Assembly: GCF_947497285.1 (NCBI RefSeq) | Contig: NZ_CANMFT010000006.1 | Coordinates: 124,001 to 188,000, forward strand | From: an uncultured Aliiroseovarius sp. | Lineage (GTDB): Bacteria > Pseudomonadota > Alphaproteobacteria > Rhodobacterales > Rhodobacteraceae | Reading direction: 5' to 3' | DNA length: 64,000 nt | Shown: positions 35,576 through 44,281 of the stretch, piece after piece | Numbering within the stretch: the first letter of the stretch is position 1 | Layout: the number at the start of each line of letters is the position of its first letter | Position numbers and translations under genes: made by a program | The notes under the pieces: generated by a model | Databases searched by the model: none | The model's input: the letters and a program-made list of their open reading frames with translations, nothing else | Told to the model about the DNA's origin: nothing

Positions 35576-36235
35576 ATGAGCTGGACACAAGACACTGACG
35601 AAATTGCTGGTCTGGAAGCGCCCGCGCGCGCACTTCTGGACACGCTTGCCCCTGTCGAGGTGCCAAGCGGTGCTGTGCTGTTCTGTCCGGGCGAAGCGGT
35701 CAAAGGCTACGTTGTGATGCTGTCCGGTCAGGTGGATGTAAACCTGATCGGCCCCAATGGGCGCGACATCCTGCTTTATCGCGTGGCACCGGGCCAAAGC
35801 TGCATTCAGTCCACCTTGGGTCTTCTGGGTGGCGACGCCTATACGGCCGAGGCAACGGCAGAAACCCCGGCCCGCCTTGTCCTGATCCCGCGCGACGTTT
35901 TCTTTGCCCTGCTTGACAGCTCGCCCGGTTTTCGGCGGCTGGTCTTTGGTGCGTTTGCAGACCGGATGCAGTCGATGATGCAATTGATCGAGAACGTGTC
36001 CTTCATGTCTGTCGAGGCACGTCTGGCCGCGCTGATCCTTGACCGTTCCGGCCCGGACGGATGTTTGCACATGACCCAAGCCGAAATGGCGACCGCCATC
36101 GGCACCGCGCGCGAAGTCGTATCGCGGCGGCTGGAAAAACTGGCGCAGACCGGCTGCCTGAGCCACGAGCGTGGCGCGGTCACGATCCTTAACCGCAAAG
36201 CGTTGAACGAGGTCGTGCGAGGCGCGGCATTTTGA
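35576..36235 (+). CDS. Crp/Fnr family transcriptional regulator
   Basis: A 219-residue regulator with a cNMP-like effector domain (GEAVKGYVVMLSGQVDVNLIG, residues about 35-110) and a C-terminal winged helix (TQAEMATAIGTAREVVSRRLEKL, about 163-185). The recognition helix carries REVVSRRL, the CRP/FNR pattern. It is followed 80 bases later by a DUF2892 protein whose leader contains a CRP-like palindrome, so that gene is a likely target. The ligand is unknown. Confidence 0.88.
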   Translation: MSWTQDTDEIAGLEAPARALLDTLAPVEVPSGAVLFCPGEAVKGYVVMLSGQVDVNLIGPNGRDILLYRVAPGQSCIQSTLGLLGGDAYTAEATAETPARLVLIPRDVFFALLDSSPGFRRLVFGAFADRMQSMMQLIENVSFMSVEARLAALILDRSGPDGCLHMTQAEMATAIGTAREVVSRRLEKLAQTGCLSHERGAVTILNRKALNEVVRGAAF

Positions 36236-36246
36236 CCCTTTTTCTG

Positions 36247-36261
36247 TGTGACCACGTCACA
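36247..36261. promoter_or_regulatory. CRP/FNR-like palindrome upstream of DUF2892 gene
   Basis: TGTGAC-CAC-GTCACA is a perfect inverted repeat close to the CRP consensus TGTGA-N6-TCACA but with a five-base spacer between the TGTGA and TCACA halves. It lies 55 bases before the ATG of the DUF2892 gene and 12 bases after the stop of a Crp/Fnr regulator. It is the natural candidate operator for that regulator. Confidence 0.65.
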
Positions 36262-36315
36262 TGCCTTTGCGACACCCCATATGTAAGGTGAGGCAACTGG
36301 AAAAGGAGCTAAACC

Positions 36316-36510
36316 ATGTTCAAGACAAACACTGGTAACATTGACCGCATCGTGCGCGTTGTAATCGGCCTTGCCCTGCTGGGTTGGTATTTCTTTGCAG
36401 GCGGCCCGATCTGGGCGCTGATCGGTATCGTACCGTTGGCAACGGGTGCCTTGGGATTTTGTGGCCTTTACACGCTGCTGGGGATCAACACCTGCAAGCT
36501 GAAAAACTGA
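36316..36510 (+). CDS. DUF2892 (YgaP-like) small membrane protein
   Basis: A 64-residue protein starting MFKTNTGNIDRIVRVVIGLALL with two transmembrane helices (about 13-31 and 34-54) and the conserved N-terminal NxGxxDRxxR motif of the DUF2892 family, known as the membrane tail of the rhodanese YgaP. No rhodanese domain is attached here. AAAGGAG precedes the ATG. It follows a Crp/Fnr gene and a palindromic site. Confidence 0.9.
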   Translation: MFKTNTGNIDRIVRVVIGLALLGWYFFAGGPIWALIGIVPLATGALGFCGLYTLLGINTCKLKN

Positions 36511-36568
36511 GTTCAGCGTTTCGCAACCTTTGGCTGCTAGACCCAAAGGCGTAGCGAGTGAAACGGTA

Positions 36569-36634
36569 AACGCCGGGCGCATCACGCCCGGCGTTGTGTT
36601 GTAAAGGGTGGGCCGCGTCTGCAGCCCGCCCTTT
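36569..36634. terminator. Two hairpins forming a bidirectional terminator
   Basis: AACGCCGGGCG-CATCA-CGCCCGGCGTT (36569-36595) and AAAGGGTGGGC...GCCCGCCCTTT (36603-36634) are strong stems between the convergent DUF2892 and dctM genes. On the minus strand the first stem is followed by TTTACCGTTT, and on the plus strand the second is followed by CTTATTTC. Confidence 0.75.
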
Positions 36635-36635
36635 C

Positions 36636-38027
36636 TTATTTCGTGATGATCTCTGGCCCCATCAGCGTCGTCGGCAGCCATGTCGACAGGAACGGGATGT
36701 AGGTGACCATGATCAGGAACACGAACAGCACGGCCAGGAAGGGCAATGCGGCCTTCACCACCTTCATCATGGGCATCCCGGCAACCCCGGATGTGACGAA
36801 CAGGTTCAACCCGACCGGTGGTGTGATCATCCCGATCTCCATGTTCACCACCATGATGATGCCAAGGTGGATGGGGTCGACGCCAAGCTCGATGGCAATC
36901 GGGAACACCAATGGCGCCACGATCACGATCAGGCCAGACGGCTCCATGAACTGTCCGCCAATCAGCAGGATAATGTTCACGATGATCAGGAACATGATCT
37001 TGCCAAAGCCCGCCGACAGCATCGCACCGGCGATCTGCTGCGGGATCTGCTCGTCCGTCAGAACGTGTTTCAGGATCAACGCGTTGGCGATGATGAACAT
37101 CAGCGTGATGGTCAGGCGCCCGGCCTCGAACAGTGTTTGACGCGTGTCGGGGTGGAAGAACGCGGTCAACAGCGCCTGCGGCCGTTGCAACAGCGACTTC
37201 TTACCGTCGCCCTTGTCCGCCAATGGCCCCATGTCGCGATAGATGAATGTGGCAACCACGAAGGCATAGACGGAGGCAACCGCCGCAGCCTCGGTCGGGG
37301 TGAACAGCGCGCCGGTGACACCGGGGATGCCGTAGATGCCAACCATGATGATCACGATCAACAAAAGACCCCAAAGCGCGTCTGAGAAGCTGGCGATGAT
37401 CTCTTTCCAGCCCGCGAAATCACCCTTTGGCATGTCTTTGATCGTGGCGATCACATAGATCGCGATCATCAGCATGACACCGGCCATGATGCCGGGAATG
37501 ACGCCGGCCAGGAACATGCGGCCAACCGACACTTCGACGGCAGAGGCATAGACCACCATCACGATCGAGGGCGGGATCAGAATGCCCAACGTGCCAGCGT
37601 TACAGATGACACCGGCGGCAAAGTCCTTGGTGTAGCCCACCTGACGCATCGCCGCGATGACGATTGTCCCAATGGCGACCACGGTCGCAGGGCTTGACCC
37701 GGACAGGGCGGCAAACAGCATGCAGGCAAAGACGCCCGCAATCGCCAGACCACCGCGAAAGTGGCCCACACAGGCGATCGAAAAGCGGATGATCCGCTGC
37801 GCCACGCCGCCCGTGGACATGAAGCTTGAGGCAAGAATGAAAAACGGGATCGCCAGAAGCGTATAGTGCCCGGCCTCGGCCTGATAAAAGCTCTGCGCGA
37901 CCGACGCGAGCGAGGTGTCGGAAAAGAGCAGAAGGAAGATGATAGAGCTCATGCCAAGGGCGACCGCAATCGGCACGCCGATCATCAGAAACCCGATGAC
38001 CATGGCAAATAGGAAGATGACGTCCAT
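36636..38027 (-). CDS. dctM: TRAP transporter large permease DctM
   Basis: A 463-residue membrane protein with about 12 helices, the proton/sodium-coupled translocator of a TRAP system. GSSPATVVAIGTIVIAAM, AGTLGILIPPSIVMVVY and ITPPVGLNLFVTSGVAG are DctM signatures. A polar insert around residues 260-290 lies between helices. It begins three bases after dctQ. Length is somewhat longer than the usual 430 residues because of that insert. Confidence 0.95.
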   Translation of the reverse strand: MDVIFLFAMVIGFLMIGVPIAVALGMSSIIFLLLFSDTSLASVAQSFYQAEAGHYTLLAIPFFILASSFMSTGGVAQRIIRFSIACVGHFRGGLAIAGVFACMLFAALSGSSPATVVAIGTIVIAAMRQVGYTKDFAAGVICNAGTLGILIPPSIVMVVYASAVEVSVGRMFLAGVIPGIMAGVMLMIAIYVIATIKDMPKGDFAGWKEIIASFSDALWGLLLIVIIMVGIYGIPGVTGALFTPTEAAAVASVYAFVVATFIYRDMGPLADKGDGKKSLLQRPQALLTAFFHPDTRQTLFEAGRLTITLMFIIANALILKHVLTDEQIPQQIAGAMLSAGFGKIMFLIIVNIILLIGGQFMEPSGLIVIVAPLVFPIAIELGVDPIHLGIIMVVNMEIGMITPPVGLNLFVTSGVAGMPMMKVVKAALPFLAVLFVFLIMVTYIPFLSTWLPTTLMGPEIITK

Positions 38028-38030
38028 GGG

Positions 38031-38690
38031 TTAAGCCTCCGACTGCGTGTCTTGAAGTTGCTCGATCTCGTCTTCCACCTCGTGGCTGACGATCAGGCTG
38101 TCTTGCTGGCCACGCCAGATGCGGATCGTCGCCTGGATGAACCGAAACAACAGCAGCGCCGTGCCGACAGGCAGGATGGCATAAGGGATCACGCGGGGAA
38201 ATTTGTCATAGGCTTCGCCCTCGTTGATCCAGCCTTCCAAAAAGCGCAGGGAATCAAGCATCGGCACCTGATCGGTGATGTACCACGCCTGTGACCGCGT
38301 ATTTTCAAACCCGGTCGGAAACCAGCGGCCTGACGTGCGATCAAGCGAGGCATAGGGCGCCCAATAATCCCACGCGCCCTTTAGCAAAAGAAACGCATAG
38401 ATGATGCAGATCGCCGCCGCGAGAAGCGCCAGAAACCGGCGCGGTCCGTCTGAAAGCAGGTTGGTCAGCGCATCGACACCCAAATGGGCCGTCACCTTCA
38501 CGCCGTAGCTGACGCCAAGCAGCACCAGCCAGGCAAACAGGATCAACGTGACCTCTAGCCCCCAAATCAGCGAGGTATTGAAAACATATCGCATGACCAC
38601 GTTCACGAAGGTGATCATCGTCATCAGGCCAAGAATAAGCGCGATCGCCGTTTCTTCGAAGCCTTTGGTGTTGTGAGTATGTGTGCTCAT
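38031..38690 (-). CDS. dctQ: TRAP transporter small permease DctQ
   Basis: A 219-residue four-helix DctQ. TFVNVVMRYVFNTSLIWGLEVTLILFAW is the family's conserved first half and GVSYGVKVTAHLGVD the second motif. A hydrophilic loop near residues 115-160 makes it longer than the usual 160-180 residues. It forms the membrane partner of DctM. The C-terminus is acidic. Confidence 0.93.
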   Translation of the reverse strand: MSTHTHNTKGFEETAIALILGLMTMITFVNVVMRYVFNTSLIWGLEVTLILFAWLVLLGVSYGVKVTAHLGVDALTNLLSDGPRRFLALLAAAICIIYAFLLLKGAWDYWAPYASLDRTSGRWFPTGFENTRSQAWYITDQVPMLDSLRFLEGWINEGEAYDKFPRVIPYAILPVGTALLLFRFIQATIRIWRGQQDSLIVSHEVEDEIEQLQDTQSEA

Positions 38691-38760
38691 GGCTGTCCCC
38701 TCCCCATGAAGCTGGGCACGACGGTGACCTTTGGCGCAGGTCAGGTCGTATCAGTGGGAT

Positions 38761-38794
38761 AAAACCGGGGCCCGAATTGTGGTCGGGCCCCGGT
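38761..38794 (-). terminator. Hairpin between dctP and dctQ (attenuator)
   Basis: ACCGGGGCCCGA and TCGGGCCCCGGT form a perfect 12-pair stem, followed on the minus strand by a short T run. It lies just after the dctP stop and before dctQ, so it would reduce permease transcript relative to the binding protein. Confidence 0.85.
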
Positions 38795-38802
38795 GCGTTC
38801 TG

Positions 38803-39804
38803 TTAGAACATTGCGTTGATTTCTTGTGCGGCAGCGATGTTATCGGCACCGACGTCTGCTTCAAACTGCGACCAGACCGGTTTCATCGCCTCAAGCCACG
38901 CCTGCCGCTGTTCGTCTGTCAACTCGCGGATTACTCCGCCAGCGTCCAGCACGGCTTGGCGCGCTTCTGCGTCAACTTCGCCAACCGCTGCGTTGCGGGT
39001 CTCGGTCACTTCACGCATGATCGTGGCAAGTTGGTCGCGAACGCCCGCGTCCAGACCTTCCCACCAATCCACATTGGTCACGACCAGGTAATCCAGAACA
39101 CCGTGGTTGGTTTCCGTTGTTCCATCCTGCACTTCGAAGAACTTCTTGCCATAGATGTTGGACCAGGTGTTTTCCTGTCCATCAACAACGCCGGTTTGCA
39201 GCGCGCCATAGACTTCCGAGAAAGCCATCGGCTGCGGGCTTGCGCCCAAGGCCTGCATCTGCGCGACGAGCACGTCAGACGGCTGCACGCGGAATTTCAG
39301 ACCGGCAGCGTCGGTCGGCAGAATCAGCGGTTTGTTGGCTGAAAACTGTTTCATGCCATTGTGCCAGAACTCCAGACCCATCAGGCCGCGACGGGCCATC
39401 GAGGCCTTCATCGCCACACCGGCTTCTGACGTTTGGAATTCGTCCACAGCTTTGATGTCTTTGAACATGAAGGGCAGATCGAAGATGCGGAATTGCTTGG
39501 TAAAGGCTTCGAATTTCGACAGCGAAGGCGCGGCCAATTGCACGTCACCCTGCAACATCGCTTCCAGAACCTGATCGTCGTTATAGAGCGTCGAGTTCGG
39601 ATAAACCTCCATGCAGGCGGTTCCGTTCATCTCTTCGTTCACACGCTCGGACAGCAGCGAGGCCGCAATGCCTTTCGGGTGCTTGTCAGCGTTGGTGACG
39701 TGGCTGAACTTGATGACGATCTCGCCCTCATCACATGCAGCAGATGCAGCGGTTACAGATGCCGACAGCGCGATCGCTGATACGGCCATGGTCAGGAATT
39801 TCAT
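38803..39804 (-). CDS. dctP: TRAP transporter substrate-binding protein DctP
   Basis: A 333-residue periplasmic binding protein. The first 23 residues are a Sec signal peptide ending SVTAASA. The DctP fold follows: IVIKFSHVTNADKHPKG, KFRVQPSDVLVAQMQALGA with the Arg that binds a carboxylate, and FSEVYGALQTGVVDGQENT. It delivers a small carboxylate to DctQM. ATG 39804 has GGAGGA upstream. The substrate is probably a dicarboxylate because the adjacent sensor pair is DctBD-like, which is inference. Confidence 0.94.
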   Translation of the reverse strand: MKFLTMAVSAIALSASVTAASAACDEGEIVIKFSHVTNADKHPKGIAASLLSERVNEEMNGTACMEVYPNSTLYNDDQVLEAMLQGDVQLAAPSLSKFEAFTKQFRIFDLPFMFKDIKAVDEFQTSEAGVAMKASMARRGLMGLEFWHNGMKQFSANKPLILPTDAAGLKFRVQPSDVLVAQMQALGASPQPMAFSEVYGALQTGVVDGQENTWSNIYGKKFFEVQDGTTETNHGVLDYLVVTNVDWWEGLDAGVRDQLATIMREVTETRNAAVGEVDAEARQAVLDAGGVIRELTDEQRQAWLEAMKPVWSQFEADVGADNIAAAQEINAMF

Positions 39805-39896
39805 ATGGTGTCCTCCCAGAGAGTTATCCTTGGGCAACCCGGTTGGGCGCCTCGGTTCTATTGGGCCACGGTTCCCTAACGGCACCAAGAAAAACG

Positions 39897-39912
39897 ATCA
39901 CGCGGGCGTGAT
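39897..39912. promoter_or_regulatory. Inverted repeat between dctD and dctP
   Basis: ATCACGC-GG-GCGTGAT is a perfect 16-base palindrome in the 246-base gap, 93 bases before the dctP start. It could be an operator for the DctD-like regulator or, since it is flanked by A and T runs on both sides, a small terminator for dctBD. I could not find a convincing sigma-54 promoter in this gap. Confidence 0.5.
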
Positions 39913-40050
39913 TTTTCATTTTTCATATCAGTTTCATAATTTTACGGCGCGTTATTTAGGCACCCAATCAGTGCAGCAAGACCGGTCTGGGCGGATTTTC
40001 GCACAGCCATCTGCCGAAGTTGTGCGGAAATCCACACAGGTCACGCCTGG

Positions 40051-41292
40051 TTAGTTGCGATAGGTTTCAGGCCGAATCCCGTGTCGGGCCAGCTTGTCGT
40101 AGAAGGTTTTGCGCGGCAGTTGCAGCTCTCTCGCCGCCGCCGAGGCGCCACCCCCGTGACGCCTGAGCGCTTCGATCAACAGTGAGCGTTCGACCTGCGC
40201 CAACTGCTCGGTCAGGCCGGGACGACCGTCAATCACCGTGCCTTCCGCGTCCCCCAATCCCAGCCCCATCGCAAAGCGCATGGCGGCGTTCATCAGCGCG
40301 CGCGCATTGCCGGGCCAGTCCTGCGACATCAACCGGGCGATCACATCATGTTCGATCTCGGGCGGGGTCAGGGCTGCCTGTTCGCTGGCGATCGAGACAT
40401 AATGGCGAAACAGCACCGGAATATCATCCTTCCGCTCGCGCAGCGCCGGGATGCGGATGCGCAGCACGTCCAGTTTGTAAAACAGATCGGGGTTGAACCG
40501 ACCCGCCGCGACTTCGGCCTCCAGATCACGATAGGTGCCGGCGACCACCCGCGCCTCGCCTGCTCGATCCAGAAGGTCCAGCAGTTGATATTGCGTCGAT
40601 CCCTCAAGCGCGGCCACCTCGTCAAGAAACAGCGTGCCTCCTTCGACCCTTTCAAAGGCGGCCTCAAGCGTGACGGAAGCCAGACCAGAGGCAGGCAGCT
40701 TGATAAACGGGCGCGTCGCGTCGCCCGACAAAAGATGCACCACTTCCGCAACCTTCGAGGTGCCCGTTCCCGGCTCGCCACAGATCAAAACCTCCGCCTT
40801 TGCGCGCGCGGCGGCCCGCACCCGGTTGCGCAGATCCTCGGCCAAGGCGCTGTCCCCGATCAACAGGCGCGCGGCTGCATCACCCGTCTCGGTGCGCGCC
40901 TTCAGGGCGCGGTTTTCAAGCACCAACGCACGGGTGCGCAAGGCGCGCCCGACCACCGCCAACAGCGCGGCAGGCTCGCAGGGCTTTCCCAAAAAATCAA
41001 ACGCGCCTTCGTTGATCCCGCGCACAGCGGTCGGGATGTCCCCTTCGCCTGTCAACAAGATCACCGGCAATTCCGGGTCGACCGCTTGGGCCTGTGCAAG
41101 CAGTGCGAACCCGTCTTTGCCCGGCATCCGGATGTCGGACAGGATCACCCCATCAAAGCCCGGCACGATGTGATCCTTGGCCTCGATATAGCTGCCTGCA
41201 AGGATCGTCGTCAGGCCGTCCAGTTCAAGCGTCTGGCCCAGCGCCTCGCGCACCATGGCGTCGTCATCAACCAGAAGGACGGTGTTGGTCAT
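40051..41292 (-). CDS. dctD: DctD-like response regulator lacking GAFTGA
   Basis: A 413-residue NtrC-family regulator. The receiver domain (1-120) keeps D53 in LSDIRMPGKDGF and the conserved Lys in GKP. The AAA+ domain (about 140-345) has a Walker B GGTLFLDEV but an atypical Walker A (GEPGTGTSK), and the stretch between IKLPASG and AAFERVEGG lacks the roughly 20 residues holding ELFGHxxGAFTGA. A Fis helix-turn-helix ends it (GGGASAAARELQLPRKTFYDKL). It therefore probably cannot activate sigma-54 polymerase and may act through the housekeeping factor. It overlaps dctB by four bases. Confidence 0.9.
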   Translation of the reverse strand: MTNTVLLVDDDAMVREALGQTLELDGLTTILAGSYIEAKDHIVPGFDGVILSDIRMPGKDGFALLAQAQAVDPELPVILLTGEGDIPTAVRGINEGAFDFLGKPCEPAALLAVVGRALRTRALVLENRALKARTETGDAAARLLIGDSALAEDLRNRVRAAARAKAEVLICGEPGTGTSKVAEVVHLLSGDATRPFIKLPASGLASVTLEAAFERVEGGTLFLDEVAALEGSTQYQLLDLLDRAGEARVVAGTYRDLEAEVAAGRFNPDLFYKLDVLRIRIPALRERKDDIPVLFRHYVSIASEQAALTPPEIEHDVIARLMSQDWPGNARALMNAAMRFAMGLGLGDAEGTVIDGRPGLTEQLAQVERSLLIEALRRHGGGASAAARELQLPRKTFYDKLARHGIRPETYRN

Positions 41293-43046
41293 GCGGCCTC
41301 CTGCGCGCCGGCGCGGTCAAGTTCGACGGTGAAGATCGCGCCCCCGTCAGGGTGGTTGCGTCCCCGGATCGCCCCGCCGAAGCTTTGCACAAGACCGTAA
41401 GAGATGGACAGCCCAAGCCCCATCCCTTCGGTCGGGCTGACCTCTTTCGTTGTGTAGAACGGGTCGAAAATCCGGTCGGGCTGGTCAATCCCCGGCCCGG
41501 TGTCGCGCACCGACAGGGTCACGCGGTCGGTTGACGGCGCCAGCGTGATCTCGATCTTTCTGTGAACCCGATCCGCCATTGCATCCATTGCGTTGGACAT
41601 CAGGTTCATCACCACCTGTTGAAGCCGCACCTCACCACCGCGCACCTTCGGCGCGCCGTCCGGTCGCCGCCACTCCACATTCACACGCTCAGCCTTGATC
41701 CGAGGAGCCAACATCTCAAGCGCCTGATCCACGACCTGCGCCAAATCCACATCCGAAATCGGTTCGCTTTCCTGCCGCGCGAAGGCACGCAGGTTCTTGA
41801 TGATCCGGTCCATTCGACCCGCCTGTTCCGAGATCCGGCCAAGATTCTGGCCCGCCATGTCGGCCTGGCCCCGCTCAAGAAACACGGCGCCATTGTCGGC
41901 AAAGGATCGGATCGCCATCAGCGGCTGGTTCAATTCGTGACTGATCCCTGCGGACATTTCACCCAAGGCCGACAGTTTGCCGGCCTGCACCAGATCGGCC
42001 TGCGCTTTTTTCAACGCGGCCTCCGCCTCGCGCCGTTCGCGGTTTTCGCGCACGAGGTCGGCGTTGGCCGTGGACAGCGCCGTGGTGCGTTCCGCGACGC
42101 GGGCTTCAAGGCGGGCGTTCACCGCGGCCTCCATCCGCAGGCGCTTGTTCAAGGCGCGGCGGCGTTCGCCAACGGCAAGCAACAATGCGCCAATGCCAAG
42201 GCAGATGGCGGCGGCGATGGCGGACAACAGGGTGGCGCTGCGTTCGGCTGGTGCGGTGTCCAGCAAGATCTCTCCGGTCAGTCCGATCACTGGCAAGTCG
42301 CGCGTCAGATGGATCGCCCGGTCTGGCAGATAGGGCCCAGCGTCCAGCGTCCAGACCTCGTGCCCGGTCCAGCGACTGGCCGAGTTTTTCAAGAACCCTT
42401 CGCGGGGGCGTTCTGCGTTCACAAGCTCGGACCGGTTGGCCGCAAACACCCGCTTGCCGTTCAGGGTAAAGAAGAGGGCGGCAGCGGTCGATGGCCAGTT
42501 TTCTTCGAAATCCAGCAAATCCGTGCGCGCGACCACCGTGCCCAGCGCTTGGTCCCGTTGCCCGTGCATCGGTGCTGCAAAGGAAAAAATGCGCTGCGTG
42601 GGGCGGTCTGGCACTGGCTGAAATCGCGCCTCGACCCCCAAAGCGCCAGTCAGCGCGCGGTGGATCAACGGCGCGCGCGGGTCAACCTGCGCCTCGCCTT
42701 CTCCTGACGCGGCCAAGACCATTCCATCCGGACCGACCAGCGACAGGTGATGTGCGCCGGTCATATCGGCCATGGCTTGCAGCAGCCTGTCCGCCTCGCC
42801 TTCGCTGTCCGCTTCGCCGCCAAGGCGGTCACGCAGCACGGGGTGTTCGGCCAGCACCACCGCCAGTTCCCGATAGCGAAACAGGTGGCGCGTCAGCTGG
42901 TCAGACGCCAGCGCAAGCTCGGACGCCGCTTGTTCGGACAGGGGCGACAGCGCCGCGCGCCACGCCACCGCCCAGACGCCCGCGCTGATCGCAAGGGTGC
43001 CGAGCAGAAAGGGAAAAACCCATTTTGTGCGCAGGTATCGAAACAT
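41289..43046 (-). CDS. dctB: DctB-like sensor histidine kinase
   Basis: A membrane histidine kinase of 585 residues from ATG 43046 (595 from an in-frame TTG at 43076; neither has a clear ribosome binding site). A first transmembrane helix (about 10-30) and a second near 260-285 bound a periplasmic dCache-type sensor. A coiled coil follows, then the H-box LSALGEMSAGISHELNQPL, N-box LMSNAMDAM and G-boxes DTGPGID and GMGLGLSIS. It should phosphorylate the overlapping response regulator in response to an external carboxylate and control dctPQM. Confidence 0.93.
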   Translation of the reverse strand: MFRYLRTKWVFPFLLGTLAISAGVWAVAWRAALSPLSEQAASELALASDQLTRHLFRYRELAVVLAEHPVLRDRLGGEADSEGEADRLLQAMADMTGAHHLSLVGPDGMVLAASGEGEAQVDPRAPLIHRALTGALGVEARFQPVPDRPTQRIFSFAAPMHGQRDQALGTVVARTDLLDFEENWPSTAAALFFTLNGKRVFAANRSELVNAERPREGFLKNSASRWTGHEVWTLDAGPYLPDRAIHLTRDLPVIGLTGEILLDTAPAERSATLLSAIAAAICLGIGALLLAVGERRRALNKRLRMEAAVNARLEARVAERTTALSTANADLVRENRERREAEAALKKAQADLVQAGKLSALGEMSAGISHELNQPLMAIRSFADNGAVFLERGQADMAGQNLGRISEQAGRMDRIIKNLRAFARQESEPISDVDLAQVVDQALEMLAPRIKAERVNVEWRRPDGAPKVRGGEVRLQQVVMNLMSNAMDAMADRVHRKIEITLAPSTDRVTLSVRDTGPGIDQPDRIFDPFYTTKEVSPTEGMGLGLSISYGLVQSFGGAIRGRNHPDGGAIFTVELDRAGAQEAA

Positions 43047-43105
43047 GAGGGAAAGAATAGAAAGCCGCGCTTGCAAAGACCAGCGGCTTTGACGACCATG
43101 CGCGG

Positions 43106-44281
43106 ATGTTGCGCCTGACCCAGTCCCCGACCGACCCCGACTTCATCCAGAACCCCTATGCGTTCTATGACCGTGCCCGCGCAGGTGGCGATATCTTCTG
43201 GTGGGAAGATTATGACCTGCCGATGGCGGTCAGCTTCCGGGCAGTGAATGCGCTGTTGCGGGATCGTCGGTTTGGGCGCGAACCCGTTGAACCGCTTGAG
43301 TTTCCTGACCACCTCGCACCCTTCTATGCGGTCGAGGCGCATTCCATGTTGGAACTGGAAGCCCCGCGCCACACGCGCCTGCGCAAACTGGTGCTGCGTG
43401 CCTTCACCAGCCGCCGGATTGCCGGTCTGGGGCCTGAGATTGACGCACTGGCGCATCAGCTGATCGACGCCTTTCCATCGGGCGAATTTGACCTGTTGCC
43501 CGCTTTTGCCACGCGCATACCCATAGTCGTAATCTGCCGCTTGCTGGGTGTCCCCGAAGACATGGAGAGCGACTTGCTGAAATGGTCGAACGCCATGGTC
43601 TCGATGTATCAGGCGCGCCGCACACGCGCGGTCGAGGACGAGGCAATCGCTGCAACCGAAGCCTTCGTCGCCTTCATGCGCCACTATGTGGACCAGCGCC
43701 GCAATGACCCGCGCGACGACCTGATCACTGAATTGATCGCCGCAGAAGCGGAAGGCGAGAAACTATCCAGCGACGAGTTGATCTCGACCTGTATCCTTCT
43801 GCTGAACGCGGGACACGAGGCGACGGTGCACGCGATGGCGATTGCAGTGAAAACCCTTCTGGGGCAGCAAACACCCGCATCAGCCCTTGCCCCGCAGGCT
43901 CGCGATGCTACCATCGAGGAAACGCTGCGTTTCGACCCACCCCTGCACATGTTCACGCGATATGTTTACGAAGATACAGTGCTTTACGGCGAAAACTTCA
44001 AGCGCGGCGACAAGATCGGGCTGCTTCTGGGCGGGGCCAATCGCGACCCGGATATCTGGGACGATCCGAACATCTTCGACCCAACGCGCCCGGTTAAACC
44101 CAACACGTCCTTCGGGGCGGGTGCGCATTTCTGCATCGGTGCGCCGCTGGCGCGTCTGGAACTGACCCGCGCCCTGCCGATCCTGTTTGACCGCTGCCCG
44201 AACCTGCGCCTGACCGCTCCGCCGCAATTCGGCAATGTCTACCACTTCCACGGGCTGGAAAAGCTGATGGTCAGGGCGTGA
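43106..44281 (+). CDS. Cytochrome P450
   Basis: A 391-residue soluble bacterial P450. The I-helix NAGHEATVHA (with the acid-alcohol region altered from AGxxT to AGHEAT), the K-helix EETLRFDPPLHMFTR, and the haem loop FGAGAHFCIGAPLARLEL with the Cys ligand are all intact. It oxidises an unknown small molecule using ferredoxin electrons. It starts head to head with dctB across a short gap and abuts the convergent Lrp gene. No redox partner is adjacent, although fpr lies 4 kb away. Confidence 0.93.
   Translation: MLRLTQSPTDPDFIQNPYAFYDRARAGGDIFWWEDYDLPMAVSFRAVNALLRDRRFGREPVEPLEFPDHLAPFYAVEAHSMLELEAPRHTRLRKLVLRAFTSRRIAGLGPEIDALAHQLIDAFPSGEFDLLPAFATRIPIVVICRLLGVPEDMESDLLKWSNAMVSMYQARRTRAVEDEAIAATEAFVAFMRHYVDQRRNDPRDDLITELIAAEAEGEKLSSDELISTCILLLNAGHEATVHAMAIAVKTLLGQQTPASALAPQARDATIEETLRFDPPLHMFTRYVYEDTVLYGENFKRGDKIGLLLGGANRDPDIWDDPNIFDPTRPVKPNTSFGAGAHFCIGAPLARLELTRALPILFDRCPNLRLTAPPQFGNVYHFHGLEKLMVRA

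Noticed and set aside
39805..40050. Search for a sigma-54 promoter before dctP
   Set aside because: No GG-N10-GC element with the expected TGGC and TTGC context was found on the minus strand, in line with the missing GAFTGA loop in the regulator.
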